A stretch of 64,000 nucleotides of DNA from Petrimonas sp. (GCA_012839475.1 DUNG01000005.1:62001-126000), one strand, 5' to 3'. Counted from the stretch's first letter, positions 49,286-59,890 are shown. The notes: generated from the sequence alone by a model not told the origin. Made by a program: numbers and translations.

Positions 49286-50608
49286 ATGGGATTTGTACAG
49301 ACAATAAAGAACATTTGGAAGATTGAAGACCTTCGCACGAGGATCCTGACCACGATCGGTTTCGTGGCGATTTATCGCTTCGGATCGTTCGTGGTATTGC
49401 CTGGTGTCAACCCGGAGCTCTTGGTGGCCTTGCAGACTAGCGCCAGCACAGGACTGTTAAGTTTGTTGGACATGTTCTCCGGGGGAGCGTTCGCGAACGC
49501 TTCCATTTTTGCCCTTGGGATCATGCCCTATATCTCGGCGTCCATCGTGATGCAGCTTTTGGGAATCGCCGTGCCGGCGTTCCAGAAGATGCAGCGTGAG
49601 GGCGAAAGCGGCCGCACCAAGATTAACCAGTACACCCGTTACCTCACCGTGGGTATCCTGCTTCTTCAGGGGCCGGCTTACCTCTATGGTGCTGTTGGTA
49701 GTGCCATCCCGGGTGGTTTTTGGGATTGGGTTTTGCCTTCCACCATCATTTTAGCGGGTGGTAGCATGTTCGTGTTGTGGCTTGGTGAGCGCATTACCGA
49801 TAAGGGGATAGGGAACGGGATATCGTTTATCATCCTCATTGGTATTATTGCTCGTTTGCCGCACGCGTTGGTGGCGGAGTGGGATCGGCTGGTAAATGCC
49901 CCGGGGGGACTTATCCTCTTGTTGCTCGAGTTGCTCTTCCTGATGCTGGTTATCTCCGGGGCGATCATGCTGGTTCAAGGAGTACGTAAGGTGCCGGTGC
50001 AGTACGCGAAACGTGTTGTGGGCAACCGCCAGTACGGGGGTGTACGGCAGTATATTCCGCTGAAGGTGAATGCGGCAAACGTGATGCCCATCATCTTTGC
50101 TCAGGCCATCATGTTTATTCCCGTTACCGTTGCACGATTTTCCGTGCAGGAGGGTGGCGGATTTTGGGCCTCGCTCATGGATTTTACCAGCTTCTGGTAT
50201 AACCTCATCTTCGCTCTGCTTATCATCGCGTTCACCTACTTCTACACGGCGGTAACGGTGAACCCGGTACAGATGGCGGAGGATTTGAAGCGCAACAACG
50301 GTTTTATCCCGGGTGTGAGACCGGGTAAGAGAACGGCTGAGTACATCGACACCATCATGTCGAGGATCACGCTTCCCGGTTCCTTCTTCCTGGCACTGGT
50401 GGCTATCATGCCTGCCTTTGCAGGGCTGATGGGCATGAACTCCCAGTTCGCCCAGTTTTTTGGAGGTACCTCGTTGCTCATCCTTGTAGGGGTGGTGCTC
50501 GACACGTTGCAACAGATAGAGAGTCACCTGCTCATGCGCCACTACGATGGCTTCCTGAAGTCGGGAGCCAAGATAAAGGGGCGCACGGGTTCCATGGCAG
50601 CTTATTAA
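49286..50608 (+). CDS. secY: Preprotein translocase subunit SecY
   Basis: Multi-TM; ALGIMPYISASIVMQLLGI, RITLPGSFFLALVAIMPAF; ATG at 49286 preferred over GTG at 49283. Confidence 0.98.
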   Translation: MGFVQTIKNIWKIEDLRTRILTTIGFVAIYRFGSFVVLPGVNPELLVALQTSASTGLLSLLDMFSGGAFANASIFALGIMPYISASIVMQLLGIAVPAFQKMQREGESGRTKINQYTRYLTVGILLLQGPAYLYGAVGSAIPGGFWDWVLPSTIILAGGSMFVLWLGERITDKGIGNGISFIILIGIIARLPHALVAEWDRLVNAPGGLILLLLELLFLMLVISGAIMLVQGVRKVPVQYAKRVVGNRQYGGVRQYIPLKVNAANVMPIIFAQAIMFIPVTVARFSVQEGGGFWASLMDFTSFWYNLIFALLIIAFTYFYTAVTVNPVQMAEDLKRNNGFIPGVRPGKRTAEYIDTIMSRITLPGSFFLALVAIMPAFAGLMGMNSQFAQFFGGTSLLILVGVVLDTLQQIESHLLMRHYDGFLKSGAKIKGRTGSMAAY

Positions 50609-50637
50609 GGCGTTAATAAGTTGAAGGAGTTAATGAG

Positions 50638-51423
50638 TTGATGAAACGGAATGTGATCATACTGAAAACCGACGAGGAGATTGAATTCATGCGTATGGCA
50701 AACCGCCTGGTGGGTAAAACGCTCGGTGAGCTGTCTCATCACGTGAAGCCGGGTGTTACCACGCTGCAACTGGATAAGATCGCCGAGGAGTTTATCAGGG
50801 ATCACGGGGCCATCCCCACCTTCTTAGGATACGGTGGTTTTCCCAATTCCATTTGTGCTTCCGTGAACGAGAACGTGGTACACGGCATTCCTAATGACAG
50901 GCCACTGCAAAATGGGGACGTGGTATCTATCGATTGTGGCACCAGCCTGCATGGCTTTTGTGGTGACTCGGCTTACACCTTCCAAGTGGGGGAGGTGGAT
51001 GAAAAGGTGAAGCAACTGCTTCAAACCACCAAGGAGTCGCTTTACAAGGGTATAGAGCAGGCCAAGGAAGGTAACCGGGTGGGAGACATTGGCTTCGCGG
51101 TGCAATCTTACTGCGAGTCGAGAGGCTACTCGGTAGTACGCGAACTGGTGGGACACGGCATCGGACGGAATATGCACGAACCCCCTGAAGTGCCCAACTA
51201 CGGGCGGCGTGGCACGGGTCCCCTGATTCAGAACGGTATGTGCCTCGCCATCGAACCGATGATCAACATGGGGGGCAAAAAGGTGGTTTTCGAGAGCGAT
51301 GGGTGGACGGTGCGGACGAAAGACCGCAAGCCATCGGCGCACTTTGAGCACACGGTTGCCATCCGTAATGGGAAGGCCGATATTTTATCTACTTTTGAAT
51401 TTATTCAAGAGATCATTAACTAA
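50638..51423 (+). CDS. map: Type I methionine aminopeptidase
   Basis: VVSIDCGTSLHGFCGDSAYTF; RELVGHGIGRNMHEPPEVPNYG; FEHTVAI. Confidence 0.97.
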   Translation: MMKRNVIILKTDEEIEFMRMANRLVGKTLGELSHHVKPGVTTLQLDKIAEEFIRDHGAIPTFLGYGGFPNSICASVNENVVHGIPNDRPLQNGDVVSIDCGTSLHGFCGDSAYTFQVGEVDEKVKQLLQTTKESLYKGIEQAKEGNRVGDIGFAVQSYCESRGYSVVRELVGHGIGRNMHEPPEVPNYGRRGTGPLIQNGMCLAIEPMINMGGKKVVFESDGWTVRTKDRKPSAHFEHTVAIRNGKADILSTFEFIQEIIN

Positions 51424-51441
51424 AAAAGGAGAGATATATTT

Positions 51442-51660
51442 ATGGCTAAACAACCAGCAATAGAACAAGACGGTACGATTATCGAGGCCCTATCGAATGC
51501 GATGTTCCGCGTGGAGCTTGAGAACGGACACGAGATTACCGCCCACATCTCCGGGAAGATGAGGATGCACTACATCCGTATTTTACCGGGTGATAGGGTG
51601 AGGGTGGAGATGTCGCCTTATGACCTCACGAAGGGACGCATATCGTTTAGGTACAAGTAA
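51442..51660 (+). CDS. infA: Translation initiation factor IF-1
   Basis: [47 protein letters not shown]. Confidence 0.99.
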   Translation: MAKQPAIEQDGTIIEALSNAMFRVELENGHEITAHISGKMRMHYIRILPGDRVRVEMSPYDLTKGRISFRYK

Positions 51661-51760
51661 TCGGTAAGAGACCGTACATGGATAGAAAATAAAACAGCGG
51701 TAACGTGTGCGTGAAACTAGCAGGCTCGGTTAGCCACGTTACTATAAAGACAGATATTGT

Positions 51761-51877
51761 ATGAAAGTTAGAGCATCATTAAAAAAGCGGACGCCCGATT
51801 GCAAGATTGTCAGGAGGAAGGGGCGGCTATACGTCATTAACAAGAAAAATCCCAAGTTCAAGCAACGGCAGGGATAG
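51761..51877 (+). CDS. rpmJ: 50S ribosomal protein L36 (38 aa, missed by ORF track)
   Basis: Direct translation [38 protein letters not shown]. Confidence 0.97.
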   Translation: MKVRASLKKRTPDCKIVRRKGRLYVINKKNPKFKQRQG

Positions 51878-51917
51878 CGTATCGCGCACATTGAAAACAA
51901 ATAATTAATAGAAATAT

Positions 51918-52298
51918 ATGGCTATAAGAATTGTAGGAGTCGACATTCCCCAGAACAAAAGAGGCGAAGTAGCCCTTACCTATATCTACGGTATTGGCCG
52001 AAGCTCCGCCAACGCTATCCTGAAGAAGGCGGAAGTTGACCGAGACATTAAAGTGAAAGACTGGACCGATGATCAAGCGGCCCGGATTCGTGAGATTATC
52101 TCCACCGAGTACAAGGTAGAGGGAGATCTTCGCACCGAAGTACAGTTGAACATCAAGCGATTGATGGACATTGGTTGTTATCGCGGTATTCGTCACCGTA
52201 TTGGTTTGCCCGTACGCGGACAAAGCACCAAGAACAACGCCCGTACCCGTAAGGGAAGAAGGAAAACTGTGGCTAACAAGAAGAAAGCATCTAAATAA
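51918..52298 (+). CDS. rpsM: 30S ribosomal protein S13
   Basis: [35 protein letters not shown]. Confidence 0.99.
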   Translation: MAIRIVGVDIPQNKRGEVALTYIYGIGRSSANAILKKAEVDRDIKVKDWTDDQAARIREIISTEYKVEGDLRTEVQLNIKRLMDIGCYRGIRHRIGLPVRGQSTKNNARTRKGRRKTVANKKKASK

Positions 52299-52310
52299 TA
52301 GGTAGGTAAC

Positions 52311-52700
52311 ATGGCAAAAAGAAAAGTTGCAGCAAAGAAGAAAAACGTGAAGGTGGGTGCCATCGGGCAAGCCCATATCTCTTCGTCGTTTAACAACATC
52401 ATCGTGTCGTTGACAAACGAGAACGGTGAGGTAATCAGTTGGTCCTCTGCCGGGAAAATGGGCTTTAGAAGCTCCAAGAAAAATACCCCGTACGCCGCGC
52501 AAATGGTCGCGCAGGATTGTGCTAAGGTAGCGTACGATATGGGATTGCGTAAAGTGAAGGTGTTCGTGAAAGGACCCGGTAACGGGCGTGAATCGGCTAT
52601 TCGTACCATCCACGGCGCTGGAATCGAGGTGATGGAGATCGTAGATGTTACCCCGCTGCCGCACAACGGCTGCCGCCCACCTAAAGCAAGGAAAGTATAA
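52311..52700 (+). CDS. rpsK: 30S ribosomal protein S11
   Basis: [46 protein letters not shown]. Confidence 0.99.
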   Translation: MAKRKVAAKKKNVKVGAIGQAHISSSFNNIIVSLTNENGEVISWSSAGKMGFRSSKKNTPYAAQMVAQDCAKVAYDMGLRKVKVFVKGPGNGRESAIRTIHGAGIEVMEIVDVTPLPHNGCRPPKARKV

Positions 52701-52720
52701 TCAGTAGAAAATTGTAGAAA

Positions 52721-53326
52721 ATGGCAAGGTATATTGGTCCAAAATCAAAGATCGCTCGTAAGTTCGGGGAGCCTATATTCGGTCCCGACAAAGTGCTCAC
52801 TAGAAAGAATTACCCGCCAGGGCAACATGGCAATTCACGCCGGAGGAAAACGTCGGAGTACGGTATCCAGTTGCGTGAGAAGCAGCGTGCAAAGTACACC
52901 TACGGTGTGCTCGAGAAGCAGTTCCGCCTAACGTTCGAGAGAGCCGAGCGGAGTCGTGGTATCACGGGTGAGGTGCTGTTACAACTGCTCGAATCACGAC
53001 TAGATAACATTGTTTACCGTTTGGGAATTTCACCTACTCGTGCTGGTGCTCGCCAGCTGGTATCACATCGCCATATCGTGGTGAACGGGAGAGTAGTGAA
53101 CATACCATCCTTCACGGTGAAGCCCGGAGACGTGGTAGGTGTACGCGAAAAAGCGAAATCGATGGAAGTGATCGTGGACTCCCTCACAGGGTTTAATCAT
53201 GGCAAGTACCCCTGGTTGGAATGGGATAAAGGCACCATGAGCGGAAAGTATTTGCATGTGCCGGAACGTGCTGACATCCCGGAAAACATTAAAGAACAAC
53301 TCATCGTAGAATTATATTCCAAATAA
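52721..53326 (+). CDS. rpsD: 30S ribosomal protein S4
   Basis: [37 protein letters not shown]. Confidence 0.99.
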   Translation: MARYIGPKSKIARKFGEPIFGPDKVLTRKNYPPGQHGNSRRRKTSEYGIQLREKQRAKYTYGVLEKQFRLTFERAERSRGITGEVLLQLLESRLDNIVYRLGISPTRAGARQLVSHRHIVVNGRVVNIPSFTVKPGDVVGVREKAKSMEVIVDSLTGFNHGKYPWLEWDKGTMSGKYLHVPERADIPENIKEQLIVELYSK

Positions 53327-53333
53327 TAGATTC

Positions 53334-54335
53334 ATGGCAATTTTAGCATTCCAAAAACCCGATAAAGTAATCATGTTGCAGGAGGACGCGTTCCACGGCA
53401 AGTTCGAGTTCCGTCCCCTTGAGCCTGGATATGGCATCACGATAGGCAATGCCTTGCGCCGTATCTTGCTCTCTTCACTGGAAGGATTCGCGATTACATC
53501 GGTAAAAATAGAGGGTGTGGAGCACGAGTTTGCTTCCATACCGGGTGTTATTGATGATGTAACGGGGATCATTTTGAACCTGAAGAAAGTTCGCTTCAAA
53601 AGGATCGTGGAGGAGTTCGAAACAGAAAAGGTGAGCGTCGCTATTTCGGGAACGGAAGTGTTTAAGGCCGGGGATATTGGCAAGTTGCTTACTGGCTTTG
53701 AAGTGCTAAATCCTGAACTTGAAATCTGTCGGATGAATAAAAAAGCTGAACTACGTCTTGAGTTGACCATCAATAAGGGACGCGGTTACGTTTCTGCCGA
53801 TGAGAACAGGGAGGAACTCGCTACGGACGATGTTCAAGTTTTATTCATCGACTCCATATACACTCCAATCCGAAACGTGAAGTACGCCGTTGAAGATTAC
53901 CGTATCGAGCAAAAAACTGACTACGAAAAACTGGTTATCGAGATATCTACTGATGGTTCCATACAGCCAAAGGAGGCACTTAAGGAGGCCGCGAAAATCT
54001 TGATTCAACATTTCGTGTTGTTCTCGGACGACAACAAGATCATGCTGGATACCTCCGATTCTGAAAGCATCGAGGAGTTCGATGAGGAGGTGCTTCACAT
54101 GCGTCAGCTACTAAAACGCAAGTTGTCTGACCTGAACCTCTCCGTACGCGCGTTGAATTGCCTCAAGGCAGCCGACGTGGAGACGTTGGGTCAACTGGTC
54201 GTCTACAACCGGAACGACCTGCTTAAGTTCCGCAACTTTGGCAAGAAGTCACTTGCCGAGCTTGAAGAGTTGCTGGGTGGGCTGAACTTGACGTTTGGCA
54301 TGGATATAACGAAATACAAATTAGACAAAGAGTAA
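53334..54335 (+). CDS. rpoA: DNA-directed RNA polymerase subunit alpha
   Basis: [42 protein letters not shown]-terminal [11 protein letters not shown]-type motif. Confidence 0.98.
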   Translation: MAILAFQKPDKVIMLQEDAFHGKFEFRPLEPGYGITIGNALRRILLSSLEGFAITSVKIEGVEHEFASIPGVIDDVTGIILNLKKVRFKRIVEEFETEKVSVAISGTEVFKAGDIGKLLTGFEVLNPELEICRMNKKAELRLELTINKGRGYVSADENREELATDDVQVLFIDSIYTPIRNVKYAVEDYRIEQKTDYEKLVIEISTDGSIQPKEALKEAAKILIQHFVLFSDDNKIMLDTSDSESIEEFDEEVLHMRQLLKRKLSDLNLSVRALNCLKAADVETLGQLVVYNRNDLLKFRNFGKKSLAELEELLGGLNLTFGMDITKYKLDKE

Positions 54336-54343
54336 CTACTGCA

Positions 54344-55078
54344 ATGAGACATAAAAGAAAAAACAACCATTTAGGCCGCAAGACCGCGCACCGCAAGGCG
54401 ATGTTATCCAACATGGCCACTTCGCTGATCATGCACAAGCGCATCTTTACCACGGTTCCTAAAGCAAAGGAACTGAGGAAATTCGTGGAACCCCTTATCA
54501 CCAAGAGCAAGGAAGATACCACCCATTCAAGGCGCCTTGTTTTTAGAAAGCTCCAGAATAAGCATGCCGTGCAGGAGCTGTTCCTGAACGTTTCGCCAAA
54601 GGTGGGTGATCGACCTGGCGGGTATACCCGTATCTTAAAGACCGGTTACCGCTTAGGGGATAACGCGTCTATGTGCTTTATTGAATTGGTTGATTTCAAC
54701 GAGAACATGTTGAGCGAGGGCAAGGCAAAGAGAACCAGAACCCGCCGTTCGCGCAGGAAATCTTCCGCTGCAGCGGTTGCTCCGGTAGCAGCGGGCGCGG
54801 AGACCCCCAAGGCAAAAACTGAAGAGGTGAATGCTAAGGAGGTGGCTGAGGCTACGGAGAGCGTTAAGGAGCCGGTGATCGTGAGCGAGGAAACCACGGA
54901 TGCTTCGATAACTGAACAAGTTGTTGAGGCTAAGGAAGCTACGGGAGTTGTAGAAGTCCCGGCCGAAGAGCCTGCTGATGAGACATCAACTGAACCCTCT
55001 GTAGAGGAACCTGCCCAGCCAGAAGATGCCCCAGCTTCTGAGGCAACAGCCAAGGAGGAACCTAAAAAAGAGGAATAA
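54344..55078 (+). CDS. rplQ: 50S ribosomal protein L17 with long acidic C-terminal extension
   Basis: [37 protein letters not shown]; extension about residues 143-244, Glu/Ala/Pro/Thr-rich. Confidence 0.97.
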   Translation: MRHKRKNNHLGRKTAHRKAMLSNMATSLIMHKRIFTTVPKAKELRKFVEPLITKSKEDTTHSRRLVFRKLQNKHAVQELFLNVSPKVGDRPGGYTRILKTGYRLGDNASMCFIELVDFNENMLSEGKAKRTRTRRSRRKSSAAAVAPVAAGAETPKAKTEEVNAKEVAEATESVKEPVIVSEETTDASITEQVVEAKEATGVVEVPAEEPADETSTEPSVEEPAQPEDAPASEATAKEEPKKEE

Positions 55079-55090
55079 TTTCTCAATATA

Positions 55091-55119
55091 AACGCCGCGA
55101 CCCGCTCGCGGCGTTTTTT
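55091..55119 (+). terminator. Intrinsic terminator of the ribosomal super-operon
   Basis: AACGCCGCGA-CCCGC-TCGCGGCGTT followed by a T-run, 13 bp after the rplQ stop. Confidence 0.92.
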
Positions 55120-55240
55120 ATACTTGACACTTTGCATTTTACCTGTTGATTTCTCTCTATGCCTAGACCGCTTTTTGATTGGCTACTTTTCATCTCGCGT
55201 GTTCAGAAAAATCTTTTCTATATATTTATCCACTATGCCG

Positions 55241-55272
55241 TTTGTGAATAGCTTTTTTTTCCTTTATTTTTG
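55241..55272 (+). promoter_or_regulatory. Bacteroidetes promoter
   Basis: TTTG (55241-55244) - 20 nt - TATTTTTG (55265-55272), just before ATG 55277. Confidence 0.7.
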
Positions 55273-55276
55273 TGGT

Positions 55277-56068
55277 ATGAGGCGATTGCACATAATATGG
55301 ATGACTTGGATGCTTTTCGCGGCGGTATTATATGCACAGGAAGGTGCCATGGACGTTCCCGAAAAGAGTGGTAAGACATATACCTTCTTGTTAACGGGAG
55401 CCTCATTTGCCTCGCCTAACAACGGGTGGTTCGAGATGGGGTGTGAACTGTTAGGAGCAAAACCGCTCAACCGCGCTGTCGGTGGTGAAGCGATCGCTAA
55501 CACCGCTAACCGGATGATAGAGGGAACGCTCTACTCCAAAGATGAGTTGGAGGAGATGGATGCCTTAGTGATCATGCATGTGCACGATAGAGATGTGTTT
55601 AACTCGTCCGGCCTGAAAGAGAAGTATAGCGATTATGAGACCCCTTTTACCCGCGATGACTATGCCGCCGCGTTCGACTACGTGATCAAACGCTACTTGA
55701 CGGAGTGTTACAACTTGAAGTTCGATGAGAGTTCTAAGTATTACAATACCTTGGGAGGGAAGCCGGCGGTAGTGGTACTTTGCACGGACTGGCACGACGG
55801 GAGGGTCACCTATAACTCATCGGTGCGCCAACTGGCCGAAAAATGGGGGTTCCCGGTGGTAGAGTTCGACAAGCTGATCGGTTTTTCTAAGAACACCCTT
55901 CATCCGGTTACGGGTGAACAGATTAGCCGTTTGTTCACGAGAGACAAGCAAGAGATTGAAGGAGAGACCTTCGGTTGGCATCCCGAGAATGGACAAGATA
56001 AATATATCCAACGCCGGATGGGGGCCATCTTTGCCGATACCATGCGTGAGATTTTCCCGATAGAGTAG
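55277..56068 (+). CDS. Secreted SGNH-hydrolase-like protein (DUF5040-like)
   Basis: Signal peptide MRRLHIIWMTWMLFAAVLYAQE; LLTGASFASPNNGWFEMGCELLGAKPLNRAVGGEAIANTANRM. ORF-track start 55124 lies upstream of the predicted promoter. Confidence 0.65.
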   Translation: MRRLHIIWMTWMLFAAVLYAQEGAMDVPEKSGKTYTFLLTGASFASPNNGWFEMGCELLGAKPLNRAVGGEAIANTANRMIEGTLYSKDELEEMDALVIMHVHDRDVFNSSGLKEKYSDYETPFTRDDYAAAFDYVIKRYLTECYNLKFDESSKYYNTLGGKPAVVVLCTDWHDGRVTYNSSVRQLAEKWGFPVVEFDKLIGFSKNTLHPVTGEQISRLFTRDKQEIEGETFGWHPENGQDKYIQRRMGAIFADTMREIFPIE

Positions 56069-56219
56069 TCAAAAAGCGTAGCCAATCGAGATATATCCCC
56101 ATGGTAGAACGCCCTTTCCACTATATTCTTCTAATCCTGTTTCGGCATATTTCCCGTAAGTAGGCGAGAATCCTATGCGGAATTGAACCCCTTTGTTCCC
56201 TTCATATCGTTACCCTATT
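56069..56219 (-). pseudogene. C-terminal remnant of an outer-membrane beta-barrel protein
   Basis: Minus-strand translation *RYEGNKGVQFRIGFSPTYGKYAETGLEEYSGKGVLPWGYISIGYAF*: barrel-like C-terminus with terminal Phe, no start codon, in-frame TAA immediately upstream. Confidence 0.7.
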
Positions 56220-56265
56220 CATGCGGAGCTGACAAAATTGGGGCCAGTAAATAGATAACATGCAT

Positions 56266-57492
56266 CTACTCTTCCCAAACGAGGTAAGCAGATACTAACC
56301 AGTGATTGAGCTTATCCTCTGTGATTGGAGTGGATTCCGGGATGCTGATGGTGAGGGTATGGTTGCCGGGGGCGAGGTCGTTCAGGTCCACCTCTACCGG
56401 CGGAACGTCGCTTCCCGGGCACCAGTTGCTGCGGGAGAGGTCGGACGATGCCAGGGGTTCCTCTATCTCCTTTACCTCCCGCTTTCCTCCTTGGGCGATA
56501 AAGGCTATGGGGCGCGTACGGAGCCAAACACCCGAGGTGGGGTTAAAGCGTCGGAAGGAGGCGCAGTCGGTACGCCAAGGGAGAAAATTTAATACCTCTT
56601 CCCCGTCTACGTAAAGGATGTTGTGCTGTGGGCGAAACTCATCACCGCCGGAGTGGCCCCCATGGCCGGTGGTGATGTACTTGAGACGGGTGTTTTTCGC
56701 GTTTTTGGGGAGCGTGAAGTCGATCACCACATCCCGCCTGGAGAAAATATCCGGGTGTTTCTGCCCGATGTAGTAGTTGGTGTTGATCAAAGGTTCAACG
56801 TGAAACCGTGGCTTCGCATCACCGGTTATGGCACTTTCGGTGAAGGTGAACCGGGCGTCTACCTTATACCCCTCGGCAGTCCACGTGTCCACGTAGATGC
56901 CCACGTACGTTTCACCTTCCAGTAGGGGGAGGAGGTCGGTGATATCTTGTTTCCAGGTGACCGCTTCGGCCCACCCGTCGATATAGACCGGCCGGCGCTT
57001 CGCGGAAACTGAGTCCTCATTACTGCTAAAGTGTCCCACGCCAAACGGGGTCATGAACCGCATGAGCTCCACGGTGGGAAGGTATCCCTCTCCCGGGGTG
57101 ATCCCGGGGAGTTGCTCGTAACGGGTGGTGTCGTGCGGCGGGTACGAGGCCCTGCCGGCCGCCACGTCGATCATACTGATAGCCGATGCGCGGGGGATCA
57201 CGAAGCAGGAGCCCGACTTGTCCCAGGGGTCACCATTCGAAACCAGCGTAATCTCGATTTCTGCCTCGGTGTATAGGGTAAATTCGGGAATCTCTATTTT
57301 TTTTAGTGCGATGCGCCCGTTCCCCAAGTAGGTAACCCCATCTTTTTCAACTACACCATTCGGGTAGTTTGACGGGTTGAACAACACAGGAATATTTTGG
57401 AATAGCTCCACTGTTACGGGCGCTTGGGTGCGTTGGGCAACGACCGAGAGGGTCGCGGCAAAAGTGATCGATAAAAGCAGCGTTCGTTTCAT
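56266..57492 (-). CDS. PNGase F-like N-glycanase (peptide-N-glycosidase F, N- and C-terminal domains)
   Basis: [50 protein letters not shown] and [13 protein letters not shown] match the PNGase F C-terminal signature as I recall it; signal peptide present. Confidence 0.85.
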   Translation of the reverse strand: MKRTLLLSITFAATLSVVAQRTQAPVTVELFQNIPVLFNPSNYPNGVVEKDGVTYLGNGRIALKKIEIPEFTLYTEAEIEITLVSNGDPWDKSGSCFVIPRASAISMIDVAAGRASYPPHDTTRYEQLPGITPGEGYLPTVELMRFMTPFGVGHFSSNEDSVSAKRRPVYIDGWAEAVTWKQDITDLLPLLEGETYVGIYVDTWTAEGYKVDARFTFTESAITGDAKPRFHVEPLINTNYYIGQKHPDIFSRRDVVIDFTLPKNAKNTRLKYITTGHGGHSGGDEFRPQHNILYVDGEEVLNFLPWRTDCASFRRFNPTSGVWLRTRPIAFIAQGGKREVKEIEEPLASSDLSRSNWCPGSDVPPVEVDLNDLAPGNHTLTISIPESTPITEDKLNHWLVSAYLVWEE

Positions 57493-57592
57493 AAAAGGCA
57501 GCGTAAACGTAAAACAAAATGGAAATAATGAACGCGAATGTACGAAAAAAAACTATATTCGCGTAGGTAACCCATTCATTCACTAACCCTTT

Positions 57593-58693
57593 GTGTATAT
57601 GCGTGTAAAAGAGGTCATACAGCTTATTGAGCAGGTGGCTCCCCTGCCGTTACAGGAAGAGTACGATAATAGCGGCTTACAGGTGGGCGACCCAAATCGT
57701 GAAGTAACCGGTGCGCTGCTGGCGATAGATGTAACCGAGAACGTGATGGATGAGGCGATTTCTTTGGGGTGCAATCTCATTGTATCACACCACCCCCTCG
57801 CGTTTCGTCCGTTTAAATCGTTAACCGGTAGGAACTACGTGGAGCGTTGTATCATGAAGGCGATAAAGCATGACATCGTGGTCTACGCGGCACACACCAA
57901 CCTCGATAATGCCTGGAACGGGGTGAACTTTAAGTTAGCGGAGAAACTGGAGCTGCAGAACGTGAAGATACTTGAGCCTAAAAGGGGGGCACTGCTCAAA
58001 TTCGTGACTACCGTGCCAGTACAACAGGCCGATAGTGTCCGAAATGCCCTCTTTAACGCGGGGGCCGGTCATATCGGGAACTACGATAACTGCAGTTACA
58101 ACCTAACCGGTAGGGGCACTTTCCGGGCTAAAGAGGGTGCTAACCCCCACGTGGGAGAGCTAAATAGACTCCACTTCGAGGAGGAGATACGCGTTGAAAC
58201 TGTAATCCCGGCGATGAAAAAAGAGGAGGTGCTACGGGCACTCATGGCGGTACACCCGTACGAAGAGCCCGTCTATGACCTATACCCGATCGTGAACGAG
58301 TGGCCAAGGAGTGGTAGTGGGGTCGCGGGTGTTCTCCCGGAACCGATGCCGGAGCAGGAGTTCCTTTACCTGCTTAAAGACCTTTTTAACCTGCCCGTAA
58401 TCCAGCACTCTAAGATGCGGGGTAAAGAGATCAGGGACGTTGCCCTTTGTGGAGGTGCAGGTGCCTTCCTGATACCTAAAGCGATTACCTACGGTGCCGA
58501 TGCGTTTATCACGGGAGAGGCCAGGTACAACGACTTCCATGACGTGGAAGATAAGCTACTGCTCGCGGTAGTAGGACATCACGAGTCGGAGATTTGCACG
58601 AAAGAGATCTTTTATGAGCTTATTTCCAGAAAATTTCCTACCTTTGCCCTACATAAGTCGGCGTTCGACTCGAACCCGGTTAAGTACCTGTGA
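57593..58693 (+). CDS. NIF3-like dinuclear metal centre protein (YbgI/DUF34 family)
   Basis: PLQEEYDNSGLQVGDPN; LIVSHHPLAFRPFKSL; VYAAHTNLDNAWNGVN; C-terminal VVGHHESEICTKEI. Confidence 0.94.
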   Translation: MYMRVKEVIQLIEQVAPLPLQEEYDNSGLQVGDPNREVTGALLAIDVTENVMDEAISLGCNLIVSHHPLAFRPFKSLTGRNYVERCIMKAIKHDIVVYAAHTNLDNAWNGVNFKLAEKLELQNVKILEPKRGALLKFVTTVPVQQADSVRNALFNAGAGHIGNYDNCSYNLTGRGTFRAKEGANPHVGELNRLHFEEEIRVETVIPAMKKEEVLRALMAVHPYEEPVYDLYPIVNEWPRSGSGVAGVLPEPMPEQEFLYLLKDLFNLPVIQHSKMRGKEIRDVALCGGAGAFLIPKAITYGADAFITGEARYNDFHDVEDKLLLAVVGHHESEICTKEIFYELISRKFPTFALHKSAFDSNPVKYL

Positions 58694-58885
58694 AAATGGC
58701 GGTTTGACTTGTTCCCGCGTTTACAGGAAAAGTGTGGTAATGAAAACGGTAGATTGCCGTTGCATTGCTGCATTTTTTGTTAAAGCATCGCTGTCAATCA
58801 GTTCACGTAAAGTACACAAGCGACAAGAATAATTCACCCAATGGGTACTGTTACAGCAATAAAGACTCTAATAAATATTTAAACT

Positions 58886-59653
58886 ATGGCGACAAGAAAG
58901 AAAAGTACCGAACAAGAGATGTCAGTAGAAGGCAAGCTGAAAGCACTGTATACATTGCAATCCTACCTGTCGGAGATCGACCGTATCAAAACGCTACGAG
59001 GAGAGCTGCCGCTAGAGGTGGCCGACCTGGATGACGAGATCGCGGGGTTGGGCACGCGGATCAATAACTTCGAGCTTGAGCTGAAAGAACTGGACACGAA
59101 TACCAAACTACAGAAAGGAAAGATAGAAACCAGTAAGGCGAGGATTGAGAGATACAACACGCAACTCGATAACGTGCGCAATAGCAAGGAGTACGACCAC
59201 CTATCGAAGGAGATCGAATTTGAAACGCTGGAGATTGAGTTGGCCGAAAAACATATTCGTGAATATGGACAGGAGATAGTGAATATCAATGAGCAGATTG
59301 ATATTGCCAACGAGCAACTCAAAGATAAAACTTCCGATCTGGAGCATAAGAAGAAGGAGTTGGACGACATCATCTCCGAAACGAAGTCGCAAGAAGAGAC
59401 AATACGGGAAAAGGCCAAGAAGACCGAAAAGAGCATCGATCCGAGGTTGCTGGCGGCTTTTAAACGCATTCGTAAGAATGCACGCAACGGTCTGGGTGTT
59501 GTACCCATTCAACGTGGTGCTTGCGGTGGCTGCTTTAACAAGATCCCACCACAAAAGCAGATGGATATCAAGCTGGGTAAAAAGGTGATCGTTTGTGAGT
59601 ATTGCGGGCGAATCATGATTGACCCGGAAATGGCGGGGATTCAAGAGAAGTAG
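58886..59653 (+). CDS. Coiled-coil protein with C4-type zinc ribbon (CdsZ-like)
   Basis: Long coiled coil then GACGGCFNKIPPQKQMDIKLGKKVIVCEYCGRIM. Confidence 0.93.
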   Translation: MATRKKSTEQEMSVEGKLKALYTLQSYLSEIDRIKTLRGELPLEVADLDDEIAGLGTRINNFELELKELDTNTKLQKGKIETSKARIERYNTQLDNVRNSKEYDHLSKEIEFETLEIELAEKHIREYGQEIVNINEQIDIANEQLKDKTSDLEHKKKELDDIISETKSQEETIREKAKKTEKSIDPRLLAAFKRIRKNARNGLGVVPIQRGACGGCFNKIPPQKQMDIKLGKKVIVCEYCGRIMIDPEMAGIQEK

Positions 59654-59829
59654 GGCGACTTAACATTCAACGTCTAATGATCATCGTTGTTTAGGTGTTG
59701 ACTGGCCTGTTTCCCTGGCTTAAGATAGAGAAGCGGATGGAGTTGTTGTTTCGAATAGAAACAAATAGGAGTAAAGGGTAACTGTTTTTTTGCAAATTGA
59801 AGTTTTTTTGAAGAAAACGTGGAAAATAT

Positions 59830-59860
59830 TTTGTAAGTTCCCTTTTTCATGTTTACTTTG
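59830..59860 (+). promoter_or_regulatory. Promoter of the leucine operon leader
   Basis: TTTG (59830-59833) - 20 nt - TACTTTG (59854-59860). Confidence 0.65.
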
Positions 59861-59890
59861 TATCCGCTCAATATAGGTAAAGTATATACA

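Noticed and set aside
51761-51877. L36 with only one Cys as an unusual zinc-free variant
   Set aside because: Zinc-ligand-free L36 is, to my knowledge, usual for Bacteroidetes; not novel.
36858-55137. Many antisense ORFs (>60 aa) across the ribosomal operon
   Set aside because: They lie opposite highly conserved r-protein genes, have no recognisable domains and are explained by codon bias and GC content.
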